From positions 1 through 25,292 of the IMG/VR virus record IMGVR_UViG_3300034068_000223: DNA of 25,292 bases; one strand, written 5' to 3'. This document shows positions 1 through 6,574 of this stretch, one piece after another (position 1 is the stretch's first letter; each line of letters opens with the position of its first letter). The position numbers and the translations under genes are program-made. Source of the DNA: a virus. The notes beneath the pieces are model-generated. The model was not told the DNA's origin, did not search any database, and saw only the letters and a program-made list of their open reading frames with translations.

Positions 1-708
1 GAAATGATCCACGTTTGCGGTTTGTCGTTCGACGGGGTTATGGGAATTTCACCGATTAAGGCGGCCCGCGAAACATTCGGAATCGGTTTGGCGGCCAACC
101 AGTTCGGCGCTCAATTCTTTGGCAACGGCGCAAACGTCGGCGGCGTGTTAACGCACCCCGGACGTTTGTCGGACGAAGCATATACACGAATCAAAAATTC
201 GTGGGCGAATTCATACGGCGGTTTGGGCAACGCCCACAAGACCGCGATTCTTGAAGAAGGCATGAAAATCGAGCGCATGACGATTCCGCCCGACCAAGCG
301 CAGTTCTTGCAAACCCGCGTTTTTCAAGTTGAAGAAGTCGCCCGTTGGTTTCTTATTCCGCCGCACATGATCGGCGACCTTAAAAATTCCGCGACCCGTG
401 CAAACGTCGAAGAACAAGGCATCCAATTTGTGCGAAACACGATCCGCCCCTACGCCGTGCGCTGGGAGGAAGAATTCACGCTCAAATTGTTTGGTTCTGA
501 ATCCGCATTCTTTGTGCAGTTCAACCTCGAAGGTTTACTTCGCGGCGACATAAAATCACGATACGACGCCTATGCGGTCGGTCGTCAATGGGGTTGGTTG
601 TCGGTAAACGACATTCGCAAAAAAGAACAACTGCCCGACGTCGATGGTGGCGACATTTATTTGCAACCATTGAACATGGTGAACGCTGGTCAAGACGAAA
701 GCATTTAA
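1..708 (+). CDS. Phage portal protein, HK97 type (5' partial)
   Basis: This is the C-terminal 235 or so residues of a portal protein, the dodecameric ring at the capsid vertex through which DNA is packaged. The reading frame is open from base 1, with a Glu codon before the first Met at base 4, so the gene starts outside the window. Visible family features are the 'VMGISPI' loop region near the start, a 'KTAILEEGMKIERM' segment with 'QFLQTRVFQVEEVARWFLIPPHMIG' order typical of HK97-type portals (residues about 80-125), and 'NTIRPYAVRWEEEF' further on. The C-terminal part ends in 'GGDIYLQPLNMV', also typical of the family. It lies directly upstream of the prohead protease and capsid genes, the usual order. 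The missing N-terminal portion would be roughly 150-200 residues. Identification is confident. Confidence 0.93.
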   Translation, partial: EMIHVCGLSFDGVMGISPIKAARETFGIGLAANQFGAQFFGNGANVGGVLTHPGRLSDEAYTRIKNSWANSYGGLGNAHKTAILEEGMKIERMTIPPDQAQFLQTRVFQVEEVARWFLIPPHMIGDLKNSATRANVEEQGIQFVRNTIRPYAVRWEEEFTLKLFGSESAFFVQFNLEGLLRGDIKSRYDAYAVGRQWGWLSVNDIRKKEQLPDVDGGDIYLQPLNMVNAGQDESI

Positions 709-712
709 GACG

Positions 713-1939
713 ATGCCGTTTTCCGATTACCCACAAGCCGCAACCGACAACGCCAACCGCGCGTTGGAGCATCGCGAAGAATACGATTCCCAATGCGGAA
801 CGCCCGTTGGTTGGGAAACCGCTCGCATTTTATCGGAGCGTGAGGCCATATCGGTTGAACGCCTACCCCGCATTTATTCGTTTTTATCACGCGCCAAGGT
901 TTACGACCAAGGCGATTTTTTCGATTCCGAGAAAAACGAAATTTGCGGATCCGTTATGTTCGCCGCGTGGGGCGGTGACGAAATGTTGATTTGGGCCGAA
1001 GAAACATATAAAAATTCTGAAGAATATAAAATGGAACATGACATTAACCGCGCCGAACCCGGCGAACTCGAATTAGGCGATTTCGTGCGTTGGAATTCGT
1101 CAAATGGGTTCGCCTATGGTCGCATCATAGAAATCGCGTTAGAAGGCGAATTAGAGGCCGATTCGGGGTTCGTAGTGAACGCAACCGAGGACGACCCCGC
1201 CGCAAAGATTCGAATTTTCCAATTTGATTCTGAAATTGAGGCATACGTCGAGCAAGAACCAGCGCTGAACGTGGTGCATCGTTTTTCTACTTTAGAAAAA
1301 TTTGCCGCCGACGTTCGCAAGAACATTCCGATTATGGAGCGCCGCACCACGACGCAACGCGCGGACGTGAACGGCCAAACCATCGCGGGCTATGCTGCCG
1401 TGTTCAATTCGCCGTCCGAAGATTTGGGCGGGTTCATTGAATACATCGCGCCGGGCGCGTTTGATTCCGTTATGAACGACGACGTTCGCGGGTTCTATAA
1501 CCACGATTACAACTACCTTTTGGGCCGCGCATCGTCCGGAACCCTCCGTTTGTCAACCGACGAACGCGGTTTGCGGTACGAAATTGATTTGCCGAACACA
1601 ACCTACGCCAACGACTTGATTGAGTTGATGCGCCGCGGTGACGTCAATCAATCGTCGTTCGCCTTTATGATCGAATCCGATTCTTGGTCGGTCAAGGGCA
1701 AACAAAACATTCGCACGATCACGAAAATATCGCGCCTCATTGACGTTGCACCCGTCGTGATTCCCGCATACCCCGCCGCCACGTCGCAACTTGTGACGCG
1801 TGCGCTAAACACCGACGCCGAGGTTCAAACCTCGGTTGCCGACGCCGAACCAGTTGGTTCGGAAATCGAAAACGTAGACAAGGCTGAACGGCCGAATTTG
1901 CGCTCTTTACTTTTAAGAATAATTAACCTTAATTCATAA
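713..1939 (+). CDS. Prohead protease fused to two N-terminal accessory domains
   Basis: A 408-residue protein with three parts. Residues 1 to about 105 form a helical domain with 'CGTPVGW' (about 29-35), 'RIYSFLSRAKVY' and 'AAWGGDEMLIWAEE'; I recall similar domains in Bacteroidota phage head proteins but cannot name one. Residues about 118-200 look like a small beta-barrel (SH3/Tudor-like: 'GDFVRWNSSNGFAYGRI', 'EDDPAAKIRIF', 'VVHRFSTLEKF'). Residues 208-408 are the HK97 prohead serine protease (U35): 'NGQTIAGYAAVFN', 'PGAFD', candidate catalytic His264 in 'FYNHD' and Ser314/Ser315 in 'NQSSFAF'. The protease matures the capsid by cutting scaffold regions. An internal ATG at 1334 sits exactly at the start of the protease domain, so a free protease could also be made (inference). 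The gene lies 4 bases after the portal gene and just before the capsid gene. Function of the first two domains is unknown. Confidence 0.9.
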   Translation: MPFSDYPQAATDNANRALEHREEYDSQCGTPVGWETARILSEREAISVERLPRIYSFLSRAKVYDQGDFFDSEKNEICGSVMFAAWGGDEMLIWAEETYKNSEEYKMEHDINRAEPGELELGDFVRWNSSNGFAYGRIIEIALEGELEADSGFVVNATEDDPAAKIRIFQFDSEIEAYVEQEPALNVVHRFSTLEKFAADVRKNIPIMERRTTTQRADVNGQTIAGYAAVFNSPSEDLGGFIEYIAPGAFDSVMNDDVRGFYNHDYNYLLGRASSGTLRLSTDERGLRYEIDLPNTTYANDLIELMRRGDVNQSSFAFMIESDSWSVKGKQNIRTITKISRLIDVAPVVIPAYPAATSQLVTRALNTDAEVQTSVADAEPVGSEIENVDKAERPNLRSLLLRIINLNS

Positions 1940-1943
1940 AATC

Positions 1944-3143
1944 ATGAATTCAATTCAACTGCGCGAAAAACGCGCCGCGTTGGTAAACGAGATGAACAAT
2001 ATCGTTGCCGCCGCACAAACCGAAGGCCGTTCGCTGAACGCCGAGGAAAATCAAAAGTTTGATGCAATCGAAACCGACGTTCGCGCCTATGGCGAAAGCG
2101 TTGAGAAAATCGAGCGTGCCGAGCAAATGAAGAAGGAGATTGCCGCCGGTCGCGAAGTACGCGCCGAACAAAAGGAAATCACCAAGCACGCAGCATTTTC
2201 AAAATACCTTCGTAACGGAATGGGCGGTCTTACTGCCGAAGAACGTTCTTTGGTTGAAATGCGCGGTACCGATTCTCAAATCACCACTACCGATTCACTC
2301 GGTGGATTCTTGGTTCCCGAAGATTTCTCGAACATTCTTGACGTTGCGACGAAATTCACCGGCGCCATTGAGGGTCTTGCTCAAGTTCTAAACACTACAA
2401 GCGGCGCTACTTTGCCTTATCCAAAGGTGAACGATACCAGCGTTGTCGGTGCAATTTTGTCTGAAGGTTCCGCCGACGTGGTTTCCGATATGACATTTGC
2501 CGCCCTAAACCTCGGTGCTTACACTTATTCTTCAAAAATTGTTAAGGTTTCTTACCAACTTTTGCAAGATGCAGCGTTCAATCTTGACGAATTCCTTGTG
2601 AACACTCTTGGCGAGCGTATCGCACGCGGTCAAAACGCACACTTCACAACCGGCACCGGATCAAGCCAACCACAAGGTTTGATCACCGCTGGTTCAAGTG
2701 CATTGACTACCGCGAGTGCAACTGCAATCACGGCCGACGAAATCTTGACGCTAATTCATAGCATCGACAAGTCGTACCGCAACTCACCTAAATTTGCCTT
2801 GATGGGTGCCGACACTACGGCTGCCGCTATTCGCAAACTGGGCGTTGGTTCTTCTAACGACTTCCCCGTATTTATTCCGGGAATGGCAATGGGCGAACCC
2901 GACCGCGTGTTCGGAGTTCCCTTCTACGTCAACAACGACATGGACGCAATCGCCGCTACTAAAAAGGCATTGGTCGCCGCTGATTTCAGCAAATATGTCG
3001 TTCGCAACGCTGGAGGCGTTCAAATGCTTCGTTTGAACGAGCGTTTTGCTGATGCCCTTTTGGTTGGGTACATTGCTTACAAGCGTTCCGACGCGGGTGC
3101 AATCGACACCGCTGCCATCAAGTACATCACTCAAAAGGCATAA
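1944..3143 (+). CDS. Major capsid protein, HK97 fold
   Basis: 399 residues. Residues 1 to about 80 are a charged helical segment (coiled-coil heptads, 'LREKRAALVNEMNNI', 'EKIERAEQMKKEIAAG') acting as the scaffolding delta domain of HK97-type capsids. Mature shell residues start near 'TTTDSLGGFLVPEDFSNIL' (about 114-132), the normal N-terminal arm of this family. The upstream protease presumably cuts around residues 100-112. 'GERIARGQNAHFTTG', 'PQGLITAG', 'GVPFYVNNDMD' and the C-terminal 'VGYIAYKRSDAGA' are typical of the family. Base usage differs from the neighbours: many T-ending Ala, Gly, Leu and Val codons (gct, ggt, ctt, gtt), which fits selection for high translation of the most abundant virion protein (inference). 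Start ATG is 4 bases after the protease stop. Confidence 0.95.
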   Translation: MNSIQLREKRAALVNEMNNIVAAAQTEGRSLNAEENQKFDAIETDVRAYGESVEKIERAEQMKKEIAAGREVRAEQKEITKHAAFSKYLRNGMGGLTAEERSLVEMRGTDSQITTTDSLGGFLVPEDFSNILDVATKFTGAIEGLAQVLNTTSGATLPYPKVNDTSVVGAILSEGSADVVSDMTFAALNLGAYTYSSKIVKVSYQLLQDAAFNLDEFLVNTLGERIARGQNAHFTTGTGSSQPQGLITAGSSALTTASATAITADEILTLIHSIDKSYRNSPKFALMGADTTAAAIRKLGVGSSNDFPVFIPGMAMGEPDRVFGVPFYVNNDMDAIAATKKALVAADFSKYVVRNAGGVQMLRLNERFADALLVGYIAYKRSDAGAIDTAAIKYITQKA

Positions 3144-3147
3144 TCGA

Positions 3148-3333
3148 ATGGAAGTTCGATTCATTAAAACTTTGGTTGGTAACGGGTTTGCATATCGCTC
3201 TGGCGAGGTGCATACCCTTACCGCCGAAGCGGCGATGGAGTACGTTGTCGCGGGTTTGGCTGAAGTTATCGCCAAACCCGTCGACCAACGCGCTGAACGC
3301 GCAGTTCCAAAAACTAAAGTTCAAAAAAGATAA
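3148..3333 (+). CDS. Small head protein after the capsid gene
   Basis: 61 residues starting at the ATG 4 bases after the capsid stop; an in-frame ATG further upstream would lie inside the capsid gene and is not credible. The pattern is 'M-x-V-x3-K ... G-E-V-H-T-L-x5-A-x4-V-x-A-G-L-A-E', which resembles very small phage proteins found beside capsid genes that carry a 'K...G.....A......G.A' core and a basic, disordered C-terminus (here 'VPKTKVQKR'). A role in capsid decoration or head completion is plausible from position only. The 56-residue protein at 5261 has the same residue pattern, so the two may be paralogues. Confidence 0.75.
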   Translation: MEVRFIKTLVGNGFAYRSGEVHTLTAEAAMEYVVAGLAEVIAKPVDQRAERAVPKTKVQKR

Positions 3334-3338
3334 AAATC

Positions 3339-3920
3339 ATGATCACGCAAAAAACAATTCAGATTGTAACGCCCCCAGCGTCGGAACCATTAACATTGGC
3401 CAACGTGAAGGAATTTTTGCGAGTTGATCACAACGACGACGACGTTACGTTGGCGATTTTTATTTCCGCGGCCCGTGAATTGTGCGAATCATTCACTCGG
3501 TTGGCGCTGATGCCAACCACGTTCGAAGAATACTTCGACGATTTCCCAACGTATTCGGGGGACTACAAAGACGAAATACATTTGTCGCGCTCGCCAGTTA
3601 CGGCCGTGACCTACGTCAAATATATTGACGGAAACGAAACAACCATCACGGCAAACGCCGCCGACTACAAAGTCGATTTAATTTCCCGACCCGCCCGCAT
3701 TTCACCCGACGCGGGTTGGTTTGGAACCTACGAAACAATCAACGCCGTATTCATTCGCTACGTTGCGGGATACGCCAACGCCGCGTCGGTTCCGGCGGCA
3801 CTTAAACAAGGAATGCTTTTGGTCATCGCCGATATGTACGAAAACCGCACGGATTCCGTGAAGCGGTTGCCAACGGCGTCGGAATATCTTTGGAACCCCT
3901 ACCGAGTTTTTTCATTTTAA
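3339..3920 (+). CDS. Head-tail connector (HK97 gp6-like adaptor)
   Basis: 193 residues. The N-terminal half carries the gp6-like signature: 'LTLANVKEFLRVDHNDDDVTL', then 'FISAARELCESFTRLAL' (residues about 20-60), the helix pair that builds the connector ring under the portal. The middle holds a beta-rich 'LSRSPVTAVTYVKYIDG' segment and a 'IRYVAGYANAASVPAALKQGMLLVIADMYENR' stretch, both usual for this family (adaptor proteins of about 100-200 residues). The start ATG is 5 bases after the preceding gene. It should sit between portal and head-closure protein, the next gene. Confident on family, less so on exact ring position. Confidence 0.88.
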   Translation: MITQKTIQIVTPPASEPLTLANVKEFLRVDHNDDDVTLAIFISAARELCESFTRLALMPTTFEEYFDDFPTYSGDYKDEIHLSRSPVTAVTYVKYIDGNETTITANAADYKVDLISRPARISPDAGWFGTYETINAVFIRYVAGYANAASVPAALKQGMLLVIADMYENRTDSVKRLPTASEYLWNPYRVFSF

Positions 3921-3923
3921 GCG

Positions 3924-4370
3924 ATGAACCCCGGCGATTTCGACCAGCGCATCGTGATTCAATCGTTCGTTCCCGCGGAATCGAGCGTGGTCGCCGTTGT
4001 TGATACCTTTGAGCAACGCGTGACAAACGATTTCGGCGAACTGGTTTCGGAATCGTGCGTCGTTGACGCAATCCAAGACGAACTTGGCGGCATCGCCCAA
4101 GATTATTTCGGGCAACGCCGCGTCGATTTCACAACCTTGGCGGCCGTATGGGCGAAGGTCGAAGAAAAATCGGGCGTCGAAGGTGAAATGTCTTATCAAC
4201 TAATCGCCGAACGGCGGGTTCAATTCGTGATCCGCTGGCGCAGCGACATCAACGAACAAATGCGGATTCTTTACCGCTCAAAGATTTACGAAATCGAATC
4301 TATTATTTCGGACGACGCGCGAAAACATACAATGAAGATTCATACTAAATTGTCGGACAATGGCCAGTGA
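3924..4370 (+). CDS. Head-closure / head-tail joining protein with an internal insertion
   Basis: 148 residues, longer than the usual 100-115 of the SPP1 gp16-like head-closure family. The family signals are 'MNPGDFDQRIVIQSF' at the start and, from about residue 68, 'DFTTLAAVWAKVEEKSGVEG' followed by 'VQFVIRWRSDINEQMRILYRSKIYEIESI'. Between them, residues about 22-54 are extra and carry the recurrent Phe-Asp-Gly-Cys motif (F29, V33, D36, G38, C45) seen in two tail proteins of this window. After the insertion the native text appears to resume at 'QDELGG'. The family forms the stopper ring below the adaptor. Start ATG is 3 bases after the upstream stop; the end overlaps the next gene by 11 bases. 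Confidence 0.85.
   Translation: MNPGDFDQRIVIQSFVPAESSVVAVVDTFEQRVTNDFGELVSESCVVDAIQDELGGIAQDYFGQRRVDFTTLAAVWAKVEEKSGVEGEMSYQLIAERRVQFVIRWRSDINEQMRILYRSKIYEIESIISDDARKHTMKIHTKLSDNGQ
3999..4085 (+). repeat. Recurrent F-D-G-C motif, copy A
   Basis: Codes residues 26-54 of the head-closure protein. Spacing is F29, R32, V33, D36, G38, S42, S44, C45, A49. It is the most divergent of the first four copies (Phe replaces the first Gly, Val replaces the Glu) but keeps exactly the Phe-to-Asp distance of 7 and the Phe-to-Cys distance of 16. It occupies the place where related head-closure proteins have only a short loop. Confidence 0.7.
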
Positions 4371-4878
4371 TGGATTTGGTATTGACAACGAGCAAACGAA
4401 AGCGGATTTCGCTCGCGTGGTTCGTGAATTAAACAAATTTGCGCACGCCATCGACGCGCGTGAACTCGGCAAAATGCAGCGTTCGGCAATGAAGTTGACG
4501 CAAGACGCGATGAAGGCCGAAATCAAAGACGCGAGCGAAACGTTCAAAGTGTACCGCAACGGCGGTTTGTATGCGGAAATCAAACCCGGAACGTTGGCGA
4601 AATCCATTGGTATCGGAAAATCAAAGGTCAACAACCCGCGTTTGTTTTCCGCGTATTGGGTCGGGCCGCGCGTGAAGGGTTCATTCAAAGACCCCGAAAA
4701 GGGCGGATGGTTCGCGCACTTCATTAACTACGGGAACATTTCGTCGGGCAACTACGGCGGCAAAAACCGCGGTTTCGCGGAACGCGCAAAGGCCCGAACC
4801 AGCGGTTTGGTCATGGCTAAATTTACCAATGATGCGGGAAAATATATTGAAAAGGAATTCAACAACTCCGTGAAATGA
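4360..4878 (+). CDS. HK97 gp10-like tail completion / morphogenesis protein
   Basis: 172 residues. The position after the head-closure gene and the layout fit the HK97 gp10 family: N-terminal helices with 'LGKMQRSAMKLTQDAMKAEI', a middle 'GTLAKSIGIGKSKVNNPRLFSAYWVGPR' segment, then 'KGGWFAHFINYG' and a terminal helix. Such proteins help complete the neck or tail top. It overlaps the head-closure gene by 11 bases and the next gene by ATGA, indicating coupled translation. Family call is moderately confident; no catalytic residues are expected. Confidence 0.8.
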   Translation: MASDGFGIDNEQTKADFARVVRELNKFAHAIDARELGKMQRSAMKLTQDAMKAEIKDASETFKVYRNGGLYAEIKPGTLAKSIGIGKSKVNNPRLFSAYWVGPRVKGSFKDPEKGGWFAHFINYGNISSGNYGGKNRGFAERAKARTSGLVMAKFTNDAGKYIEKEFNNSVK

Positions 4879-5264
4879 TTGGTAAAGTAGTAAAATCCAA
4901 GTTCACAACCGACGCGAACCTCGCGGCGTTGTTCGGCGGCCGCGTGTTTCCAGCCGTCGGCGCACAAGGCCAAGTGACGCCATACGCAATCTATGAGGTG
5001 ATCAATAATTCACCCACGCGGTCGAAGGATTCCGATTCGCATATTGACGAAATCGACGTGCGAATCACGTTGGTTTCAACTAACTATTCAGACACGGCAA
5101 CTGGTGTCGACAACGTACGTTCGGCCTTTGTTCGGATGCGCGAAATAATTTTGGACGTTGCCGTTCAAAGTTGTAAATTTGACGGGGAACGGGATTTGTT
5201 TTCAGACGACGAACGATTTTTCGCCAAGCAAGTTGACCTAATTTTTAGAATCATCAAATTATGA
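4875..5264 (+). CDS. Tail terminator / completion protein (DUF3168-like)
   Basis: 129 residues. 'TTDANLAALFGGRVFPAVGAQGQVTPYAIYEVIN' followed by 'DEIDVRITLVSTNYSDTATGVDNVRSAF' matches the layout of DUF3168/gpU-like tail terminators: a short helix, a 'P-Y-x-x-Y' strand and a strand-helix unit. These cap the tail tube and bind the neck. The gene overlaps both neighbours by ATGA (4875-4878 and 5261-5264), as expected within the connector operon. Confidence 0.78.
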   Translation: MIGKVVKSKFTTDANLAALFGGRVFPAVGAQGQVTPYAIYEVINNSPTRSKDSDSHIDEIDVRITLVSTNYSDTATGVDNVRSAFVRMREIILDVAVQSCKFDGERDLFSDDERFFAKQVDLIFRIIKL

Positions 5265-5431
5265 TAAAAGTACAACTAACAAAAGATTGGGAAGTTATGC
5301 GCGAGCGCGTGATCACCAAAGGTTCGTTCGTTATGGTTCCAAACCATACGGCCGAACAACTCAAAGCCGCCGGGTTCGTCGCAAAGGACGAGGCCGACGC
5401 AACCATCGAAAATAAACCCCTTAAAAAATAA
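5261..5431 (+). CDS. Small protein before the tail tube gene
   Basis: 56 residues, read from the ATG that overlaps the preceding stop (ATGA). The residue pattern 'K-x-Q-L-T-K ... T-K-G-S-F-V-M-V-P-x5-A-E-Q-L-K-A-A-G-F-V-A' is like that of the 61-residue protein after the capsid gene: a short strand, a 'G...V' turn, a helix, and 'AG' before a charged tail. I cannot name the family or the role. Coupling to both neighbours (the tail tube ATG is 6 bases downstream) supports that it is translated. Confidence 0.65.
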   Translation: MIKVQLTKDWEVMRERVITKGSFVMVPNHTAEQLKAAGFVAKDEADATIENKPLKK

Positions 5432-5437
5432 AACATC

Positions 5438-5872
5438 ATGCCAGCATCAACCGCAATCATGAACGCAACCGACGTATTGATCCAATTCAGTACGGACGGC
5501 GTGACCTACGACGAAGTAGGTCGCATGACAAACGCGAGTTTGTCAATATCAATGGAAACCCGTGACATTTCAAACAAAGATTCCGCCGGGTTCCGCGAAC
5601 TTTTGAGCGGACAACGCTCTTGGTCATTAGCCGGCGACGGATTGGTCGTGTACTCTTTAACGGGTGCCGACGGATTTTCCGACATTTTTGGATATTGGAC
5701 TGGACGCACGAATTTGTACGTCAAATTTGGTTCGGTTACTGCCTCCGAAAAAAGTTACTCCGGCCGTGGATATATCACGTCTTTGGATCAAGAAGCGGGA
5801 GTTGAAGACAACGCGACATTCTCATTTTCTTTTGAGGGAAGCGGAGCGTTGACCGAAGTGACAAACGCTTAA
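5438..5872 (+). CDS. Major tail (tube) protein, TP901-1 type
   Basis: 144 residues. 'NATDVLIQFSTDGVTYDEVGRMTNASLSISMETRDISNKDS' and 'RSWSLAGDGLVVYS' followed by 'GRGYITSLDQEAGVEDNATFSFSFEGSGALTEV' are the classic strand order of TP901-1-like tail tube subunits: an N-terminal 'TRDISNKDS' loop and a C-terminal 'D...TFSFSFEGSG' strand. It polymerises into the tail tube around the tape measure. A strong terminator follows 8 bases after the stop, as is common after tube genes, keeping this abundant product above the downstream tail proteins. Confidence 0.9.
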   Translation: MPASTAIMNATDVLIQFSTDGVTYDEVGRMTNASLSISMETRDISNKDSAGFRELLSGQRSWSLAGDGLVVYSLTGADGFSDIFGYWTGRTNLYVKFGSVTASEKSYSGRGYITSLDQEAGVEDNATFSFSFEGSGALTEVTNA

Positions 5873-5880
5873 CAATTAAC

Positions 5881-5906
5881 GGGGGCGGAAACGCCCCCAT
5901 TTTTTT
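5881..5906 (+). terminator. Rho-independent terminator after the tail tube gene
   Basis: A 7-bp stem (GGGGGCG / CGCCCCC) with a GAAA loop spans 5881-5898 and is followed by ATTTTTTT. It separates the tail tube from the tail chaperones, whose start lies 7 bases further on. No promoter is visible between them, so downstream tail genes probably depend on partial readthrough. Confidence 0.92.
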
Positions 5907-5912
5907 ACTTTT

Positions 5913-6221
5913 ATGATTGAATACATCGAAACAAACAACAAGCGTTTTCCAGTCCGTTTCGGATTTAACGCATTGCGTGAATTTTCACGCGCAACGGGAA
6001 TGCCGCTCGCGGCCTTGACGTCTTTACAAAATGACATAACACTCGACCAAGCGATCACGCTGGTTTGGTGCGGGTTCAAAGACGGCGCACGAAAGGACAA
6101 AATGCCATTCAAAATGGCGATTGACGACGTGGCCGATTTGTTGGACGACGATTCGTCAATTTTGGAAAAGTCGTTCGAAATTTTCGGTCGTCAATTCAAT
6201 TCAGAAGAAGAAAAAAAATAA
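5913..6221 (+). CDS. Tail assembly chaperone, short (G-like) form
   Basis: 102 residues, translated without frameshift. 'NNKRFPVRFGFNALREFSRATG' and 'LDQAITLVWCGFKDGARKD', then a 'DDVADLLDDDSSILEKSFEIFGRQF' segment and an acidic-lysine end (SEEEKK) are typical for the G-like chaperone of siphoviruses. It binds the tape measure protein during tail assembly and is absent from the virion. The stop codon immediately follows an A8 run, where a -1 shift gives the longer G-T product (see 6212-6218 and 6218-6574). Confidence 0.85.
   Translation: MIEYIETNNKRFPVRFGFNALREFSRATGMPLAALTSLQNDITLDQAITLVWCGFKDGARKDKMPFKMAIDDVADLLDDDSSILEKSFEIFGRQFNSEEEKK
6212..6218 (+). other. -1 ribosomal frameshift site (A AAA AAA)
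   Basis: The zero-frame codons are GAA AAA AAA TAA. The heptamer A-AAA-AAA fits the X-XXY-YYZ slippery rule, and a stop directly follows, which pauses the ribosome. A slip of one base leads into the -1 frame at 6218 (ATA ACC GGC). The -1 frame is open from before the site to 6574, and the position matches the programmed frameshift of lambda G/GT-type chaperones. Confidence 0.85.
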
Positions 6222-6574
6222 CCGGCCAAAGCATCGACGGCAACGGCGATTTTGAACTGCCCACTTGGGATTCACTTGAAGCGTACGCGTTTGGTCAAAT
6301 AGGTTTGTCGCCGTCGCAATTTTACGGAATGACGCCGCGGGAGTTTTCAAATACTTCGCGGGGTTATTCCGAAAAGTTGGAACAACAATATCGCGCTGAA
6401 TGGGAACGGGCGCGATGGATTGCGTCGGTCAATATAGCGCCACACACGAAGAAACGTTTGAAACCGACCGATTTAATTCGGTTCCCGTGGGAAACTAAAC
6501 GTTTAGGCCCGAAACACGTTTGGACGCGTGGCGAGGTCATAGACGCACACAATCAAAGGTTTGGCAAGTCATGA
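6218..6574 (+). CDS. T-domain extension of the G-T tail chaperone (reached by -1 frameshift)
   Basis: About 118 residues in the -1 frame, giving a G-T fusion of about 220 residues. There is no good independent start: the only early initiator is a TTG at 6305, and the frame is open back through the slippery site. The extension has 'LPTWDSLEAYAFGQIGLSPSQFYGMTPREFSNTSRGYSEKL', the hallmark of T-like domains ('GLSP..FY.MTP.EF'). The T domain recruits tail tube subunits, while G binds the tape measure. The stop overlaps the tape measure ATG as ATGA. A G/T pair between tube and tape measure is the expected arrangement in siphoviruses. Confidence 0.85.
   Translation: MTGQSIDGNGDFELPTWDSLEAYAFGQIGLSPSQFYGMTPREFSNTSRGYSEKLEQQYRAEWERARWIASVNIAPHTKKRLKPTDLIRFPWETKRLGPKHVWTRGEVIDAHNQRFGKS

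Noticed and set aside
6520-6570. Longer TTG start for the tape measure protein
   Set aside because: The ATG at 6571 overlaps the chaperone stop as ATGA and starts with the usual tape measure N-terminus; the extra 17 residues are chaperone DNA read in another frame.
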